From: Shinisaurus crocodilurus
Lineage: Eukaryota; Chordata; Lepidosauria; Squamata; Shinisauridae
Length of the DNA stretch: 64,000 bases
NCBI GenBank assembly: GCA_021292165.1
Contig: CM037883.1
Location: 6,922,934 to 6,986,933 of the forward strand
Direction: 5' to 3'
Shown: positions 42,551 through 53,159 of the stretch, one piece after another
Position numbering within the stretch: the stretch's first letter is position 1
Layout of the letters: every line of letters starts with the position of its first letter
Notes under the pieces: model-generated
What the model was told of the DNA's origin: nothing
Seen by the model: the letters and a program-made list of their open reading frames with translations, nothing else
Databases searched by the model: none
Translations under genes and position numbers: made by a program

Positions 42551-43542
42551 TTTGCGGGCGGCGGCGGGGGGGGGGAATAGAGGACAGACTCACCTGATCA
42601 CATAGGAGCCAATACAAGTATAAGAGGTGGGGTGGCACGGGCTGGTATTAGGCCCGGTAGCCCCACCCACAACCTCTTTGTCCTTTTCGTGTGAGGCCTT
42701 CTGTGACGTCTCTCCCCTCCTCCCCCACCATCTGATTCGCACCCGAAGCTTTACTACGGTCAAATCCCAGCGCTGCCACCACCTGCGACGCCCCTCACCT
42801 CCGCTCACCACCACCGGTCAGACCCCACCTCCACACTCTCTTAATCTCCTCCGCGGCCACCAACCCCTTCAGGGTAACTCACTCAGACCACTCCTTTTAT
42901 GTTTTTAAAAAGGAAACAAGTTTATTTATTTACAATTAAGGGTTAGGGAAATAGATAATGTTAATGGAAAACTCTCTCTCCCCCCCCTCTCTCAGACAAG
43001 ACTCCAGCTCCCAACTCCACTCAGACTTCTCTACCCACTCTTCCGCTCTCTCTCCAGACTCCGCTCCCACTCCTTCAGATCTCTTCCACAATTCTCCCCC
43101 AAACAGCACCGCCCACTGTTTTTATAACGCAGGCTCCACCCCTCCTCTCACTCTCTCAGCCAATCAGCAGACATCTCAACATTCCACACTCCTCCCACCC
43201 TCACCCTCCCCTCACATACTTATAGCTATAACGCTTTGCCCATGGGCAGGGGCATGGCACCTTTGTGCTTCGCCAGCTTGTTGGCATGTGACTCCGAGAA
43301 GAGGTGACACTGCGAAGGCCTCCCAGCGCTGTGATAGTGTAAAAAGGGGCGGTGGCAAGATGCAGCGTCACCCTTCCGATTTTGGATGCATCGCCCAATG
43401 CACAGCAGTACCGGCCAAGGGGCCCGGCTTAGGGTAACCTGCACTCCCTCCTTTTGCAGGTCCTTGACTAGCAATAAATGTGGCCCATTTAAAACCCCAT
43501 CTTGTTGTCTCGACTCTTTATTTCCCCCTTTACGCCCGCAAA
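42551..43542. mobile_element. Candidate inverted-repeat element, unclassified
   Basis: The left end TTTGCGGGCG followed by a G-rich run and AATAGAGGACAGAC is mirrored on the right by the complement of TTTGCGGGCG, GGGGGAAATAAAGAG and TCGAGAC. The ends therefore pair over about 38 bp with gaps. The interior is pyrimidine-rich, with two related blocks CAGGGTAACTCACTCAGACC (42869) and TAGGGTAACCTGCACTCCC (43431). The 159-codon frame at 42958-43437 looks like composition. No target duplication was found. It could instead be an old LTR fragment. Confidence 0.4.
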
Positions 43543-43570
43543 CTCAGAGATCTACAAGTAGATCCAAATG

Positions 43571-43704
43571 GAGGAGAACAATAATACAAATTGTGGGTCT
43601 CTCCATGAAAAGATCATCAAGAAATTAAACAACATATACCACATGTACCACTTAATAAGAATTAGACAAGAATTGTGTGCTCATGCACACATACATACAT
43701 ACAT
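43571..43704 (+). repeat. Direct repeat A (with 44191-44340)
   Basis: GGAGAACAATAATACAAATT, GTGGGTCTCTCCATGAAAAG, ATCATCAAGAAATT and ACCACTTAATAAGAATTAGA recur about 620 bp downstream. Copy A lacks a 20-base block present in copy B. Confidence 0.9.
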
Positions 43705-44190
43705 GGCCCACCCTTGAGTTACAATATTTTCATAGTTATGTAGATGCGGACTATATTGGGAGGAAGGATACATATGGAACCTTTTTCAGGGGGGTTGGTT
43801 AATAATTATCTCCCCGTAACCTGATGCCAGTATATATATATATTTTCTACTCTCTCATGTTTGCCGGTGTAAGTAAAATGCCTTAGCATGAAGCATCCCT
43901 CAGATACTTCACTTCCCCTTCTCCGAGATGCACAATGGAATATGGTCCCAAGTGAAACAAACGTTGCCAGAAAGCATTTTAACTGCATGTTTGTTTGAGG
44001 GTCACAGCTGTTAAACCCAGAAGACTGCTTCATGATGGATTACCTCAGGCAGCGCTTTCCACAAAGGTTATACAGTACACATCATACATAGGCCAAAGAT
44101 CATATAAGCCTAGTACTGCAGCATTCCCATCAAAACATGTTTACTCTACCCAAAAGGTCATATTGGAAAGGGGAAAAAGCGGGGGGGGGG

Positions 44191-44340
44191 GGAGAACAAT
44201 AATACAAATTGTGGGTCTCTCCATGAAAAGATCATCAAGAAATTCATCTGATGTGGTATATGTTAAACACCATATACCACATGTACCACTTAATAAGAAT
44301 TAGACAAGAATTGCATGCTCATGCACACATACATACATGG
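44191..44340 (+). repeat. Direct repeat B, with hairpin
   Basis: As copy A but with CATCTGATGTGGTATATGTT inserted. This block pairs with the following CATATACCACATG to make a hairpin. Confidence 0.9.
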
Positions 44341-44343
44341 CAC

Positions 44344-44713
44344 ACACAGAAAAAGAATCCTGTGACCTACAAACCTGAATTCTGCAATCAGGCAAATTTG
44401 CACAGTTTACCCATGCAGCACTGCACGCTTTGTCGGAGCTGGGAAGGGAAATGAGAATTGGGGGATAGGATCTTTTGGCTCCTGGGGAAGAATATTTGGT
44501 CTAGAATCTGAAGAAATGGGAAGCTGCACAGAACTGTGAGGAATGCAGACCTTTTATGCCCCACTGATACGTATCTCGGTTTTCTGAGTCATACATAACT
44601 GATGACATGTTTCAAGTGCTGTGTTCCTCTGCAGCTAGGAGGTCTATAAATGTGTTCTCCTCAAGCTTTGAATGAGATCATGCGACATTCTACATGGGAA
44701 GCTAAATCCAGCT
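44344..44713. other. No gene or repeat recognised
   Basis: Unassigned. Confidence 0.4.
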
Positions 44714-45042
44714 AGGGTGGCCACTTGTGAATCACCAACAAAGATGACAAAATATGGCACCAGTTTGCACAGAAAGAAATAATGATTATAATTTAACTAA
44801 AGATACAATGCATCTCATTTGTGCACAGTGCATAAGACTGACCAGGTGACCTGTATGCCTATCTATTCTGTCTGCTGTCCACATGTTAACTGTTGATGGG
44901 CAACAGTTCTTATGGTTACCATTAAGCCGGAATTGAACAGGACAACCTTTCAAATAGAGAATGCCTTCAAATAGAGAAAGGTCCTCTGGGAACCCTTCAA
45001 ATGGAGGACTGTCCTCTGTAAAAGTGGACACATGGCCACCCT
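44714..45042 (-). mobile_element. DNA element with AGGGTGGCC ends, antisense copy
   Basis: AGGGTGGCCACTTGTGAATC on the left and ACATGGCCACCCT on the right. Internal blocks match the complement of 21262-21619 (GATGGGCAACAGTTCTTATG, CCTTCAAATAGAG). Confidence 0.77.
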
Positions 45043-45126
45043 AGATTCTGCAAATAATGGTGTGATCATGGACACTTGGGTTTCTAGACCTATTCCAGGT
45101 TGCCAATAGAAAGCAGAAGGTCAGCA
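44971..45126 (+). repeat. 156-bp segment, identical to 46399-46554 (source copy)
   Basis: It spans the right end of the transposon at 44714-45042 and 84 bp of its flank (ATTCTGCAAATAATGG...GAAGGTCAGCA). No difference from the downstream copy is visible. Because the segment includes host flank, this copy is probably the source. Confidence 0.93.
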
Positions 45127-45149
45127 AGAGTTCCAGAAAGCATTCATTT

Positions 45150-45240
45150 CTTAGATTTCTATACCGCCCAATAGCCAAAACTATCTGGGTGGTTTACAAA
45201 GATTAAAACCTTTTAAAAAAACATTATAAAAATGGTATAC
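45150..45240 (-). mobile_element. LINE or SINE tail fragment
   Basis: ATTTCTATACCGCCCAATAG and CTATCTGGGTGGTTTACAAA, as at 11791 and 18690. Confidence 0.5.
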
Positions 45241-45522
45241 ATTTGAACATATCAACATACAACACACAGAGTTTGTGTGACTTTAGAATAGCCCCTAGTG
45301 CCATTTCTAACGTTCTGCCTGGATAGATACGAAGACCTGAAGGCCTTGAAAAATACCGCACAACTGCCAAATCTATCTATGAGACAATGATAGTTTAATT
45401 AGAAAGAGGTTCTGAGTCCCAAGTCTGTTCTGAAGACAGATCCTACAAATCCAGTAGTATTGCCTTGCCATCTGGGGGTTTGCTGCAGTTGCTCACTCTT
45501 GAGGGGAGGGCACTTCACGATA

Positions 45523-45705
45523 CAGGCCTGTGGCTCATGCTGGCTCAGCTTGTCTGAGCGTGGAAAGCTAAGCAGGGTCAGACCTGGCTATTACTTGGAT
45601 GGGAGACCCCTCCTCTAGTTTCCTGCATTGAGCAGGGGGTTGGACTCGATAGCCTTGTAGGCTCCTTCCAACTCTATGATCTATGAAATCTATGAAATCT
45701 ATGAA
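45523..45705 (+). mobile_element. 5S-headed SINE with CR1 tail, copy 5, best preserved
   Basis: The head is complete from GCCTGTGGCTCATGCTGGC through GAAAGCTAAGCAGGGTCA (box A) and ATTACTTGGATGGGAGACC (box C). It joins CTCCTCTAGTTTCCTGCATT and the CR1 3' end, then ATCTATGAA repeats. This copy defines the family: about 86 nt of 5S and about 75 nt of CR1 end. Confidence 0.9.
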
Positions 45706-46316
45706 AATCCCCTCTCCAGCCAGCCTATGTATAGGGTTCTAGGGCATGACAAAAGCTTCAGATGCTGAGGTACAGTTTTAGCACTGCAGCTAATTCTTCT
45801 GTTGTTCTAACTGTGAGGGTGACATTGTGGATTATTTTACCATGTAATCCTACCTGGAGGATTATTTTATGTAACCCTAGGTGGGAATCAACCCTTGCAG
45901 AATTCTACGAGGATATGCCACTGAATTGTTCCTTTTCTACATTCTATATACCTAGCAGAAGACAAGAGGTGATGCCTTGCAAAGGAGCAAGCAAAGATTG
46001 GGTTTTTCTCCAGGAGTTGATACCCACGCCCAAGGATATATCATCTCCCATTGAAACAGCCCGTGGAGTGGAACCTGAGGAAAATTCGGATTCATATAAA
46101 CCCTTGACTATATAAATCCTTGACTAGTCCATCCTGCCGAAGAACTACAGGAGCTGGAGATCAAAGAATGTGTAGATTAGGGTGCAACTGCAAACTCCTG
46201 GGTCAAGTGTGGTCCTCTGAAGGATGCCAGCTGCCAACGCAGATGCAGGAGAGGTGTCGAGAAATGGATGTCTGGGGCAATGGAGCTTGTTAGTAGAGCC
46301 AGTAAGGCAGTCTTCC
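45706..46316. other. No gene recognised; one 117-codon open frame
   Basis: The frame at 45762-46115 (+) has an acceptor-like CTTGCAG before AATTCTACGAGG, but I recognise no domain. It may be chance. Confidence 0.35.
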
Positions 46317-46570
46317 CCCCAAGCCTGGTGCCCTCCAGATGTTTAACTCTCATCAACAGGGTTAATGGCCAGGAATACTGAAAGTTATAGTCCAGAACAT
46401 AGAGAAAGGTCCTCTGGGAACCCTTCAAATGGAGGACTGTCCTCTGTAAAAGTGGACACATGGCCACCCTAGATTCTGCAAATAATGGTGTGATCATGGA
46501 CACTTGGGTTTCTAGACCTATTCCAGGTTGCCAATAGAAAGCAGAAGGTCAGCATTTGGAGGGCACTAGC
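46317..46570. mobile_element. hAT MITE interrupted by the 156-bp insert
   Basis: CCTGGTGCCCTCCAGATGTT and GTTATAGTCCAGAACAT form the element up to 46400. After the insert, TTTGGAGGGCACTAG resumes it. Confidence 0.75.
46399..46554 (+). repeat. 156-bp duplicated segment inserted in a MITE
   Basis: Same sequence as 44971-45126 with no visible mismatch. CAT occurs at both junctions (AACAT|AGAG and CAG|CATTTGG). It includes the right end of the AGGGTGGCC-ended transposon plus its host flank. Confidence 0.93.
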
Positions 46571-46578
46571 TGCTAGCA

Positions 46579-46736
46579 CAGTGTTCTCCAACCCTGGGTC
46601 CCCAGATGTTTTTGGCCTACAACTCCCAGCATGCCCCAGCCAGCTATGCTGGCTGGGGCATGCTGGGAGTTGTAGGAGTTGTAGGCTGGGAGTTGTAGGC
46701 CAAAAACATCTGGGGACCCAAGGTTGGAGAACACTG
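46579..46736. mobile_element. Palindromic hAT MITE (CAGTGTTCTCC), both arms
   Basis: CAGTGTTCTCCAACCCTGGG, TCCCCAGATGTTTTTGGCC and GCATGCCCCAGCCAGC pair with GCTGGCTGGGGCATGC, GGCCAAAAACATCTGGGGA and GGTTGGAGAACACTG. GGAGTTGTAG occurs three times in the right arm. The flanks TGCTAGCA and TGCTAGAA agree at 7 of 8. Confidence 0.88.
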
Positions 46737-46744
46737 TGCTAGAA

Positions 46745-47399
46745 GGATTCGGGTAGCAAGGCAGGTCCACCACACACCCCTCACCTCTATGTGACCCTTC
46801 AGGTAATCCAATGAAAGAATGAACAGTAGCTTGCCCGTTCTCTGGTCTGGCTAGTCCTCCTGTGTTGCCTTTCTGGCCAAACAGAAGAATCTGTTGCAGG
46901 ATAACACAACTCCTTGCTTTTGCTTGTCCTGATTTCATTGCTTCCTTTCTTCTCCCTTCCCCCTTTTCCTCTTCCTTTGTTCTTGGGGAGATTATTTTTC
47001 TCTCAAAAAGCCAATAAATCCTACTTTGAAGCACTAAAAAAAAATATGAGTTGTTTGTTTATCCTTGGGCCCGATACTATGTAGAATATCAAAGCACCAA
47101 CTTTGCTAGTCTGCACGGCACCGTCTTCAACCTTGACCTAGAAGGACAGCTCTCGCTAACAGAAAGGGAAGTGAGATAAATCACTCTCTGAGCAAACTAA
47201 ATTGTGTATCTCTCCTGAGCAAAGACTTCAGTTACCAAAGCAAATATGGCAGTTTTACGTATCACTGTTGGGACAAGATACTTAACTGCGTTCGAAAACG
47301 TGGAATTTTAGACCTCTTCCCACCCCAATACATGCTGATGGAATGCTCCTCCTGTTGAGAGTGTATGCGGTCAGAAGAAAGCATTACTGTAATTACACT
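46745..47399. other. No gene or repeat recognised
   Basis: Unassigned; pyrimidine-rich at 46925-46980. The 153-codon minus frame (46573-47034) runs through the MITE and is not a gene. Confidence 0.4.
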
Positions 47400-47740
47400 G
47401 ACCTGGTTCGCATGACATGATAGCCCACCATGGCTTAATTTATCTGTGGGGGCTGTCACGTAGTGCCAAGTGCCCATGGAGGCCATGTTTGCATGGTGCC
47501 CACAGGCGCCCAGCTTGCCAAGGCTTGTTGTGTCATGCGAACCCAGGCAGCAGCTGTTGTCTGAGGGTTAGACAACCCTCAAATAAACCTTAAAAAAGCC
47601 ATGGGTTGTTTGAGGGTTGTCTAACCCTCAAACAACCCCTGCAGCTTGGGCTAGTACGACACGACAAGCCGGTGCACACCGCAACAGCCCCTGCGGGTAA
47701 ATTAAGCCACGGTGGCCTGTCATGTCGTACGAACCAGGTC
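47400..47740. mobile_element. Long-inverted-repeat element with 3-bp ACT flanks
   Basis: The left arm GACCTGGTTCGCATGACATG, TAGCCCACCATGGCTTAATT pairs with the right arm AATTAAGCCACGGTGGCCTG, TCATGTCGTACGAACCAGGTC (about 43 bp). A second fold-back fills the centre (GAGGGTTAGACAACCCTC, GGGTTGTCTAACCCTC). ACT flanks both ends. A 3-bp duplication suggests the PIF/Harbinger superfamily, but this is inference. Confidence 0.78.
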
Positions 47741-49900
47741 ACTATGTTTGAACTGTTGTTGTGCTAAAACGCCAGAAGAGTAGGACGTAACATCCCTGCT
47801 TTTTGGAGGGACTTCCCATCATGTTTTCTGTTCCAGGCAATGAGCACTGCTCAGAGCAAAAGCTGGAACCCTCCCTAATTTTGGGTGCTGAATTACTAGG
47901 TAAGAGTTGCTGATATAAGTATTAGCTTGTAGCAGCAAGGCAAGAGTATGAAAAAGTGAAGGACCTTATTACAAAATCCCCCTAGGGGATCTGTGGAACC
48001 CCGCTAAGACATTTTGATGTCTTAGATGTTTCACTGCAAACAGGAATCTCTCCAAAATCATCTCTAGATTTCACTTTGGGCAAAATTCATTAGGAACACT
48101 AGATGCAAAAGAGAATTTTTAAAAAGGCTATCGGCTACAAAAAACATTCTGCATTGTTTCAATGGCATCTCTTCATGTTCACAGTTCTATGCTATATAGG
48201 CAGTTCCTTCCCACCTCACTTTTTCACTGTCTTGACTTTCTTTTTGTGATGAGAAATAGATGGACTTCGTTTTAACACCTGTAGGCATCAGGACCTAGTT
48301 CTAAGCAGTTCTCACCAATCCATATTAGGAATAAACTCATCACTCTCATCTCCTGGTTCTATCCAGGGCTGTATTTACCTATTTGTCATACTCAGGGGCT
48401 TACCGCACAAACCTAAAAGAATGAATCTCAAAGAAGATATATGCCATGTCAAGGATCATCTTTACCCATCTGATTCATTATTCTAATATTAATGTAAAAA
48501 CTGGGCCGAAGACGAAATGTACAAGCATTGCACATTGCAAACAAGGCTGATCTAGAATATTTACTCTCTCTCTCTCTCTCTCTCTCTTTTTTAAAGGTAA
48601 AGGAAAATCATTTCAATACAATCCTTATTGCTAGTTTGGCAGAGCCTCCCTAGAACATTGTGTTAATGATTAATATGAAGTCAGTGGAATTCCACCGTTG
48701 CCGGAGAGTCTTGTGCTCAAGAATGAACTGCATTGCTAAATCAGCAAAGACAGTTGTCAAGGTAACCTCTATGTAATCTATTTAACTGGCTCCCAAAACA
48801 CCAATCAAGGTCAGATAACGCACTCAAGCACCATATGAACACACTCATACAGCATAAAGCTTTGTATCGAGACAGCAGGGAGGGAAAAACCTCATTAGGA
48901 AGGAAGAGGTGGGGGGGGGAGAAGAACACCTAAATTCAGTTTGGAAAAAGTGTTAATTGGGATTGCAGTGAGCATGGTAAGGTAAGCATGCCACTCTTTG
49001 GAGCATGGCCTGTGAATAGAAAGGGGGGGACGGACGGACGGACGACTTCAACCCAGATTGAATGGAAAGCTCTGTCCAACCTTCTCTCTCAATCTCCCCC
49101 CCCTCTTTTTTAAAGGCAAGCATTGGTAAATTATTCATTTCAGTTATTGTTTTATTAATGCACAGACTTGTATTTACATTCTGATATACAGCTAGTGGCT
49201 TGGTCTTGTTTCGCAACAGAGTCCTGTACTACTTCATTGCTGTATCTCTGGGCAATGGGACTCTAGCAGCAGGCAGCATCTATTTTTTTTTCCTCCCCAC
49301 CCCCCAGCTGCCCCCACTATATGATGCCGGTATCAAAGAGGGTGCTCGCTGCTCTTCCATGACATGACGGTTGTTCACTGCCCATCATGGTTGCTGGCAA
49401 AAGCCATAATCCGGCTGGATTTCAAATCCTAATTATGATCTTGGTTTTTCCAAATGATGTCCCCTGGATTATTTACTGTCTTCACACAGGAATTTTGATA
49501 CACTTTAACAAGGCCTGACAAGAGTCATTGGGGTCTGAATTGATTTTTATTCTAACAGTTGTGGTGCATACAAATTAGTATTCTTCCACTGAGTGAAATT
49601 TATTATTATGCCTACTTCAGCAGAGCAATGCTAAGAATGGCATCAGTTTAAAGAGTGGGGTTGAGTTGTTTTTATGTCCACATTCTCTGATTAAATGAAG
49701 CATCGGTGACAGTCACAATGGGTTGTGCTATGGGGCAGCCAGGATTTGTGTCAGCAAGCAGGGCATTTTCTTTTAGGGGGTGGGGGTGGCTCTAACAGAT
49801 CATCGTATGGAAGGCTGGGAAGGATTTTTTAATCTTAATTATATGGGTTATTGTATGGTGGGTGTTATAGCTGAACTACAGCTTGGAAGTAAGCCCGGTT
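47741..49900. other. No gene recognised; (CT)n at 48561-48588
   Basis: A (CT)n microsatellite at 48561-48588, a short (GGAC)n run at 49029-49045, and a purine-rich patch near 48908-48922. The rest has no repeat or coding signature and may be single-copy. Confidence 0.45.
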
Positions 49901-49903
49901 GAT

Positions 49904-50183
49904 AGGCCGGTTTGCACGATCCAAACAGCCCACCATGGTTTGTATAAGCCACATGAGCCGCAGTGCATTGTGGCACATGGCGGTTGGCATTTTGCATATT
50001 CAACCCCCAACTGGGGGTTGTCATTGCGTCCAAAATCAAAGCACGGTGGGTGATTCGGATGCAACAACAACCCTGGTCAGGGGTTGGATACACGAAATGC
50101 CGGCTGGCATGCACTGCAATGCGCTGTGGCTCATGTGGCTTAAATAACCCATGGCGGGCTATTTTGATTGTGCAAACCAGGTC
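49904..50183. mobile_element. Long-inverted-repeat element, second copy, GAT flanks
   Basis: AGGCCGGTTTGCACGATCC, AACAGCCCACCATGGTTTG pairs with CCATGGCGGGCTATTTTGAT, TGTGCAAACCAGGTC. The centre folds on AACCCCCAACTGGGGGTTG. GAT flanks both ends (49901-49903, 50184-50186). Confidence 0.75.
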
Positions 50184-50186
50184 GAT

Positions 50187-50504
50187 GTCTCATTTATACA
50201 ATCCACAGCACAATCAAGTGACAACGTTTAATCTGGAGGGTGCACTTCAGGATGCAGGGCTATGCGGGTCTAAGTAGTTCTTTCTTTCTTGTAATCTTTA
50301 GAGTTGAAGCACAATGCAAGATGTGATGCTTATCACACTACATGATGCCCACCACTGATGCCAACAGCCCATGATGAGAGCCGCTGGTGGTGGGAGATAT
50401 ACAGCACAATGATGTGACATCATACGGTCCGCTCCACTAGACGTTAGGTGGGGGAAGAAGAGGCATGAAGCAGTAGCCAGTCTGCGTTTCTCATAATATA
50501 TAGT
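50187..50504. other. No gene or repeat recognised
   Basis: Unassigned. Confidence 0.4.
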
Positions 50505-50817
50505 TAGGACCCCTGTTTGTGGGGCCGAATCCCATTTTGGAGCAGCTCTCGGGGGTCGTGTACCAGTGATGGGTGGGACCAAAGGCAAAAGGGGTGGGTC
50601 AAAAATACCGGCGTATTTTAGCTTAAACCTCTCACTGCCAGTAACTAAGCCTTAGGAGAGGCATTTCCACCTGTCAGAGTGGGGAAAAACTGCACGAAAA
50701 CTGGGGAACCTCCGCATGATTGGTGGTTGGCGGAAAGGGGGTGGTGCCTGGGGGAAGAGGCATGGCCTTCTGGTAAACCCTGGAGGACTGGATTTGGCCC
50801 CTGGAACTATGGTCCTG
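50505..50817. mobile_element. Diverged relative of the hAT element at 17965
   Basis: Shared blocks include TAACTAAGCCTTAGGAGAGG, CATTTTGGAGCAGCTCTCGG and CTGGAGGACTGGATTTGGCC. The ends TAGGACCCCTGTTTGTGGGG and CCCCTGGAACTATGGTCCTG form an inverted repeat of their own. No matching flanks. Confidence 0.68.
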
Positions 50818-52706
50818 TGTCCCTGCTTTATATATATATTGTCCCTGCCAATTCCCCCCCCCCCCGCCCAATGTTCAAAGTAGCAAAAACAAATAAGTTG
50901 GATGTTTCCCCTAGCTTTCACAAAGTGCCGACATGGCATGCAGAACAGGACATTAGACTGTCATTTCCTGCATGCAGGGAATTTTATCTAGGGGGGAGTA
51001 GACAACCACCCTGTATTTGCAACCTAAGAGTGGGCCAGATCTTCCCGATCTTCCCGAAGGAAGCCCAACACTCTAGTCACATGCTGCCATAGACCCACAG
51101 CACAACTCCAGTTACCCCTGGGCTTCACAGAAAAACTGCGGGCTCCTCCAGTATTAAGTAGAACAGAATTAACACCAGGGCCGCCACCATGGGGGGTCCA
51201 TCATGGACTTGTCTAGTGGTAATGGCACATCTACTAGTAGTGGCAGTTCCAGCAAAGTACTAATGGGAACGTTTTATTTGAAGCAGCATCTTAAGGTGAT
51301 TCCATCCAGGGACACACACCCCACTCCAAAATTGGTCATGGAGATTCATTCAGGGACTCCTGAAAACTCATCTCATCTTTCTGATCTGCCCTTTTCAAGA
51401 CCAATCAATGCCGGCAGCAAGACTAGGAAACACACATCCAGGGGCTGCAACAAGCCTGGGCATGGTTGTTGCTACCTGAGAGATGAGGAAAGCAAATCCC
51501 TCAGTAGACACATCTCATCCCTTGCACATTAACAGTGCACAGAGGTGGTATTTGTGTGAATTACCACTTAAGGATGCCTGGAGCAGATTAGCATGGACCG
51601 GGCTACATATACCTTACCTACAAGTAGAACAGGGCTGTTTACTGAAAAACGCATTGGCAGAATGCTCTCTTTCCAAACACATTCCACAGAAATTTTGGAC
51701 TGATGCCCCCCCCCCTAAAGAACAGCTTCAAGATCCCTTTCTTTGCAAGCATTTGATCTAACCACAGTTGATATTTTAACTGCCATGGTAACTGTTAGGA
51801 TCCCTTTCTAATGCCTGTTGCTTTCCTCCCCTTCTGATTGATTTGGAAACTAGCCAAGTTCTCTGCAGAGCAGTATCAAATTCGCTCTGTTCCCTTTGCT
51901 TCTGACCCATTCTGGCCGCCTTGAAATTCTAAAACTAGCAAGGGCCCTGCCCTGATGAGCAAAGCCAAACAAGCAAATCTAATTATGTGTTGTCCCTTGG
52001 CAAGTGGAGATGGGGGAGCGGGTGGCGGGGAAGGGGCGGTTTGGATAGGGATTTAGGTCAATCTATAATATATGGTGTAAGTGTGCTGGGGAAATTACAC
52101 CAGTGCAGTGCATGCCTCTTTTTATATTATACTCCATCATATTTAAGGCAGAAGACAAAAATAAACCTCATAATTGTAGCTTGTTTGCTCCAAGGCTCTC
52201 TGGTGCTGTTAGAAGGGCTATTTATATCCCTTCTTTGCCCTGCCATTCCCTCCCAAATAAGCATTCCATAAATCAAACAAATTTGCACATATCGCTCAGT
52301 CTGCTTTGCATTATTTTATTCTGCCTCCAACATTTGAGAATTACGAGAACATGCCAGATAGCAAGGAATGAAAGTTGGAAAATGGTGAGCAGCAGAGGCA
52401 AAGGTCTGTAGCCACAAGAGAAGAGGACTGATGGGAAACGGTCCATAGGTGCAGTGCCTAGGGAAGCTTTCTTCTTGGTGCAAATAGCAGCCCCGCCTCA
52501 ATCAGGATTGGGACCACAGGAGGGGGGAAAAGGGTTAAGTCCATTTTTGGTTTATTAAGCGGGAAAGGGTGTACACCTTCACAGGAGTCATTACAATTTT
52601 GGAAGGCTGAATAATTATGTAGTGTAGTTGGTCCCAGTGTGTATGTGTGTGTGTGTGTGTGTGCACTTATTATTATTTTGTTGTGTTTTTTTATGTGTTT
52701 GTTGTA
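50818..52706. other. No gene recognised
   Basis: C tract near 50856-50866. CAGGGCCGCCACCATGGGG at 51177-51195 looks like a hAT terminal repeat. The 109-codon frame at 51203-51532 is Ser/Thr-rich at its start and unrecognised. A (TG)n run lies at 52639-52662. Confidence 0.4.
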
Positions 52707-52708
52707 TA

Positions 52709-52967
52709 CAGTAATACCTTGGATTGCAAGCATAATTCGTTCCGGAACCATGCTTGTAATCCAAAACACTCTTATATCAAAGCGAGTCTCTGGCGGGCAT
52801 GAGCGGGGCCGATTTCGGCCTCGCTACGCCCGCTCGAGGCGAGCGGTTACATCCCTACGAGTGTCTTGCAAGATCTTGCTCATTTATCAAGTCAAAATTT
52901 AAAATTTTTTTTGCTTGTCTTGCAAAACGCACTCAGACCAAGTTACTTGCAATCCAAGGTATTACTG
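52709..52967. mobile_element. Mariner-like MITE with TA target site, copy 2, GC-rich insert
   Basis: The ends CAGTAATACCTTGGATTGCA and TTGCAATCCAAGGTATTACTG are near-perfect inverted repeats flanked by TA. The interior 52786-52863 is a GC-rich block (GCGGGCATGAGCGGGGCCGA) absent from copy 1 at 35397. Confidence 0.88.
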
Positions 52968-53159
52968 TAATTTGTATGTTTATGTATTTTGTAGCTTATA
53001 TGTTAAAATTTAAATATTTTTTTTTATTTTAAAAAGGGTTAAGTCCCCCATAACTCCCTGCCAGTATCCTAATCTGGATGAGAAGGTGGTGGTGGTGGTG
53101 TTCCTACTATTTACTTAATAAATAAATAATAAATCACACTATTGCTACTGTCATCTAGG

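Noticed and set aside
42958..43437. A 159-codon Ser/Pro-rich frame
   Set aside because: Pyrimidine-rich sequence gives open Ser/Pro/Leu frames by composition; no domain seen.
45762..46115. A 117-codon frame with a nearby acceptor-like site
   Set aside because: No domain recognised and no donor or neighbouring exon; length is within chance for this window.
51180..51263. A perfect GCCGCCACCATGG start context followed by a short hydrophobic frame
   Set aside because: The context overlaps CAGGGCCGCCACCATGGGG, which looks like a hAT terminal repeat, and the frame is only about 24 codons.
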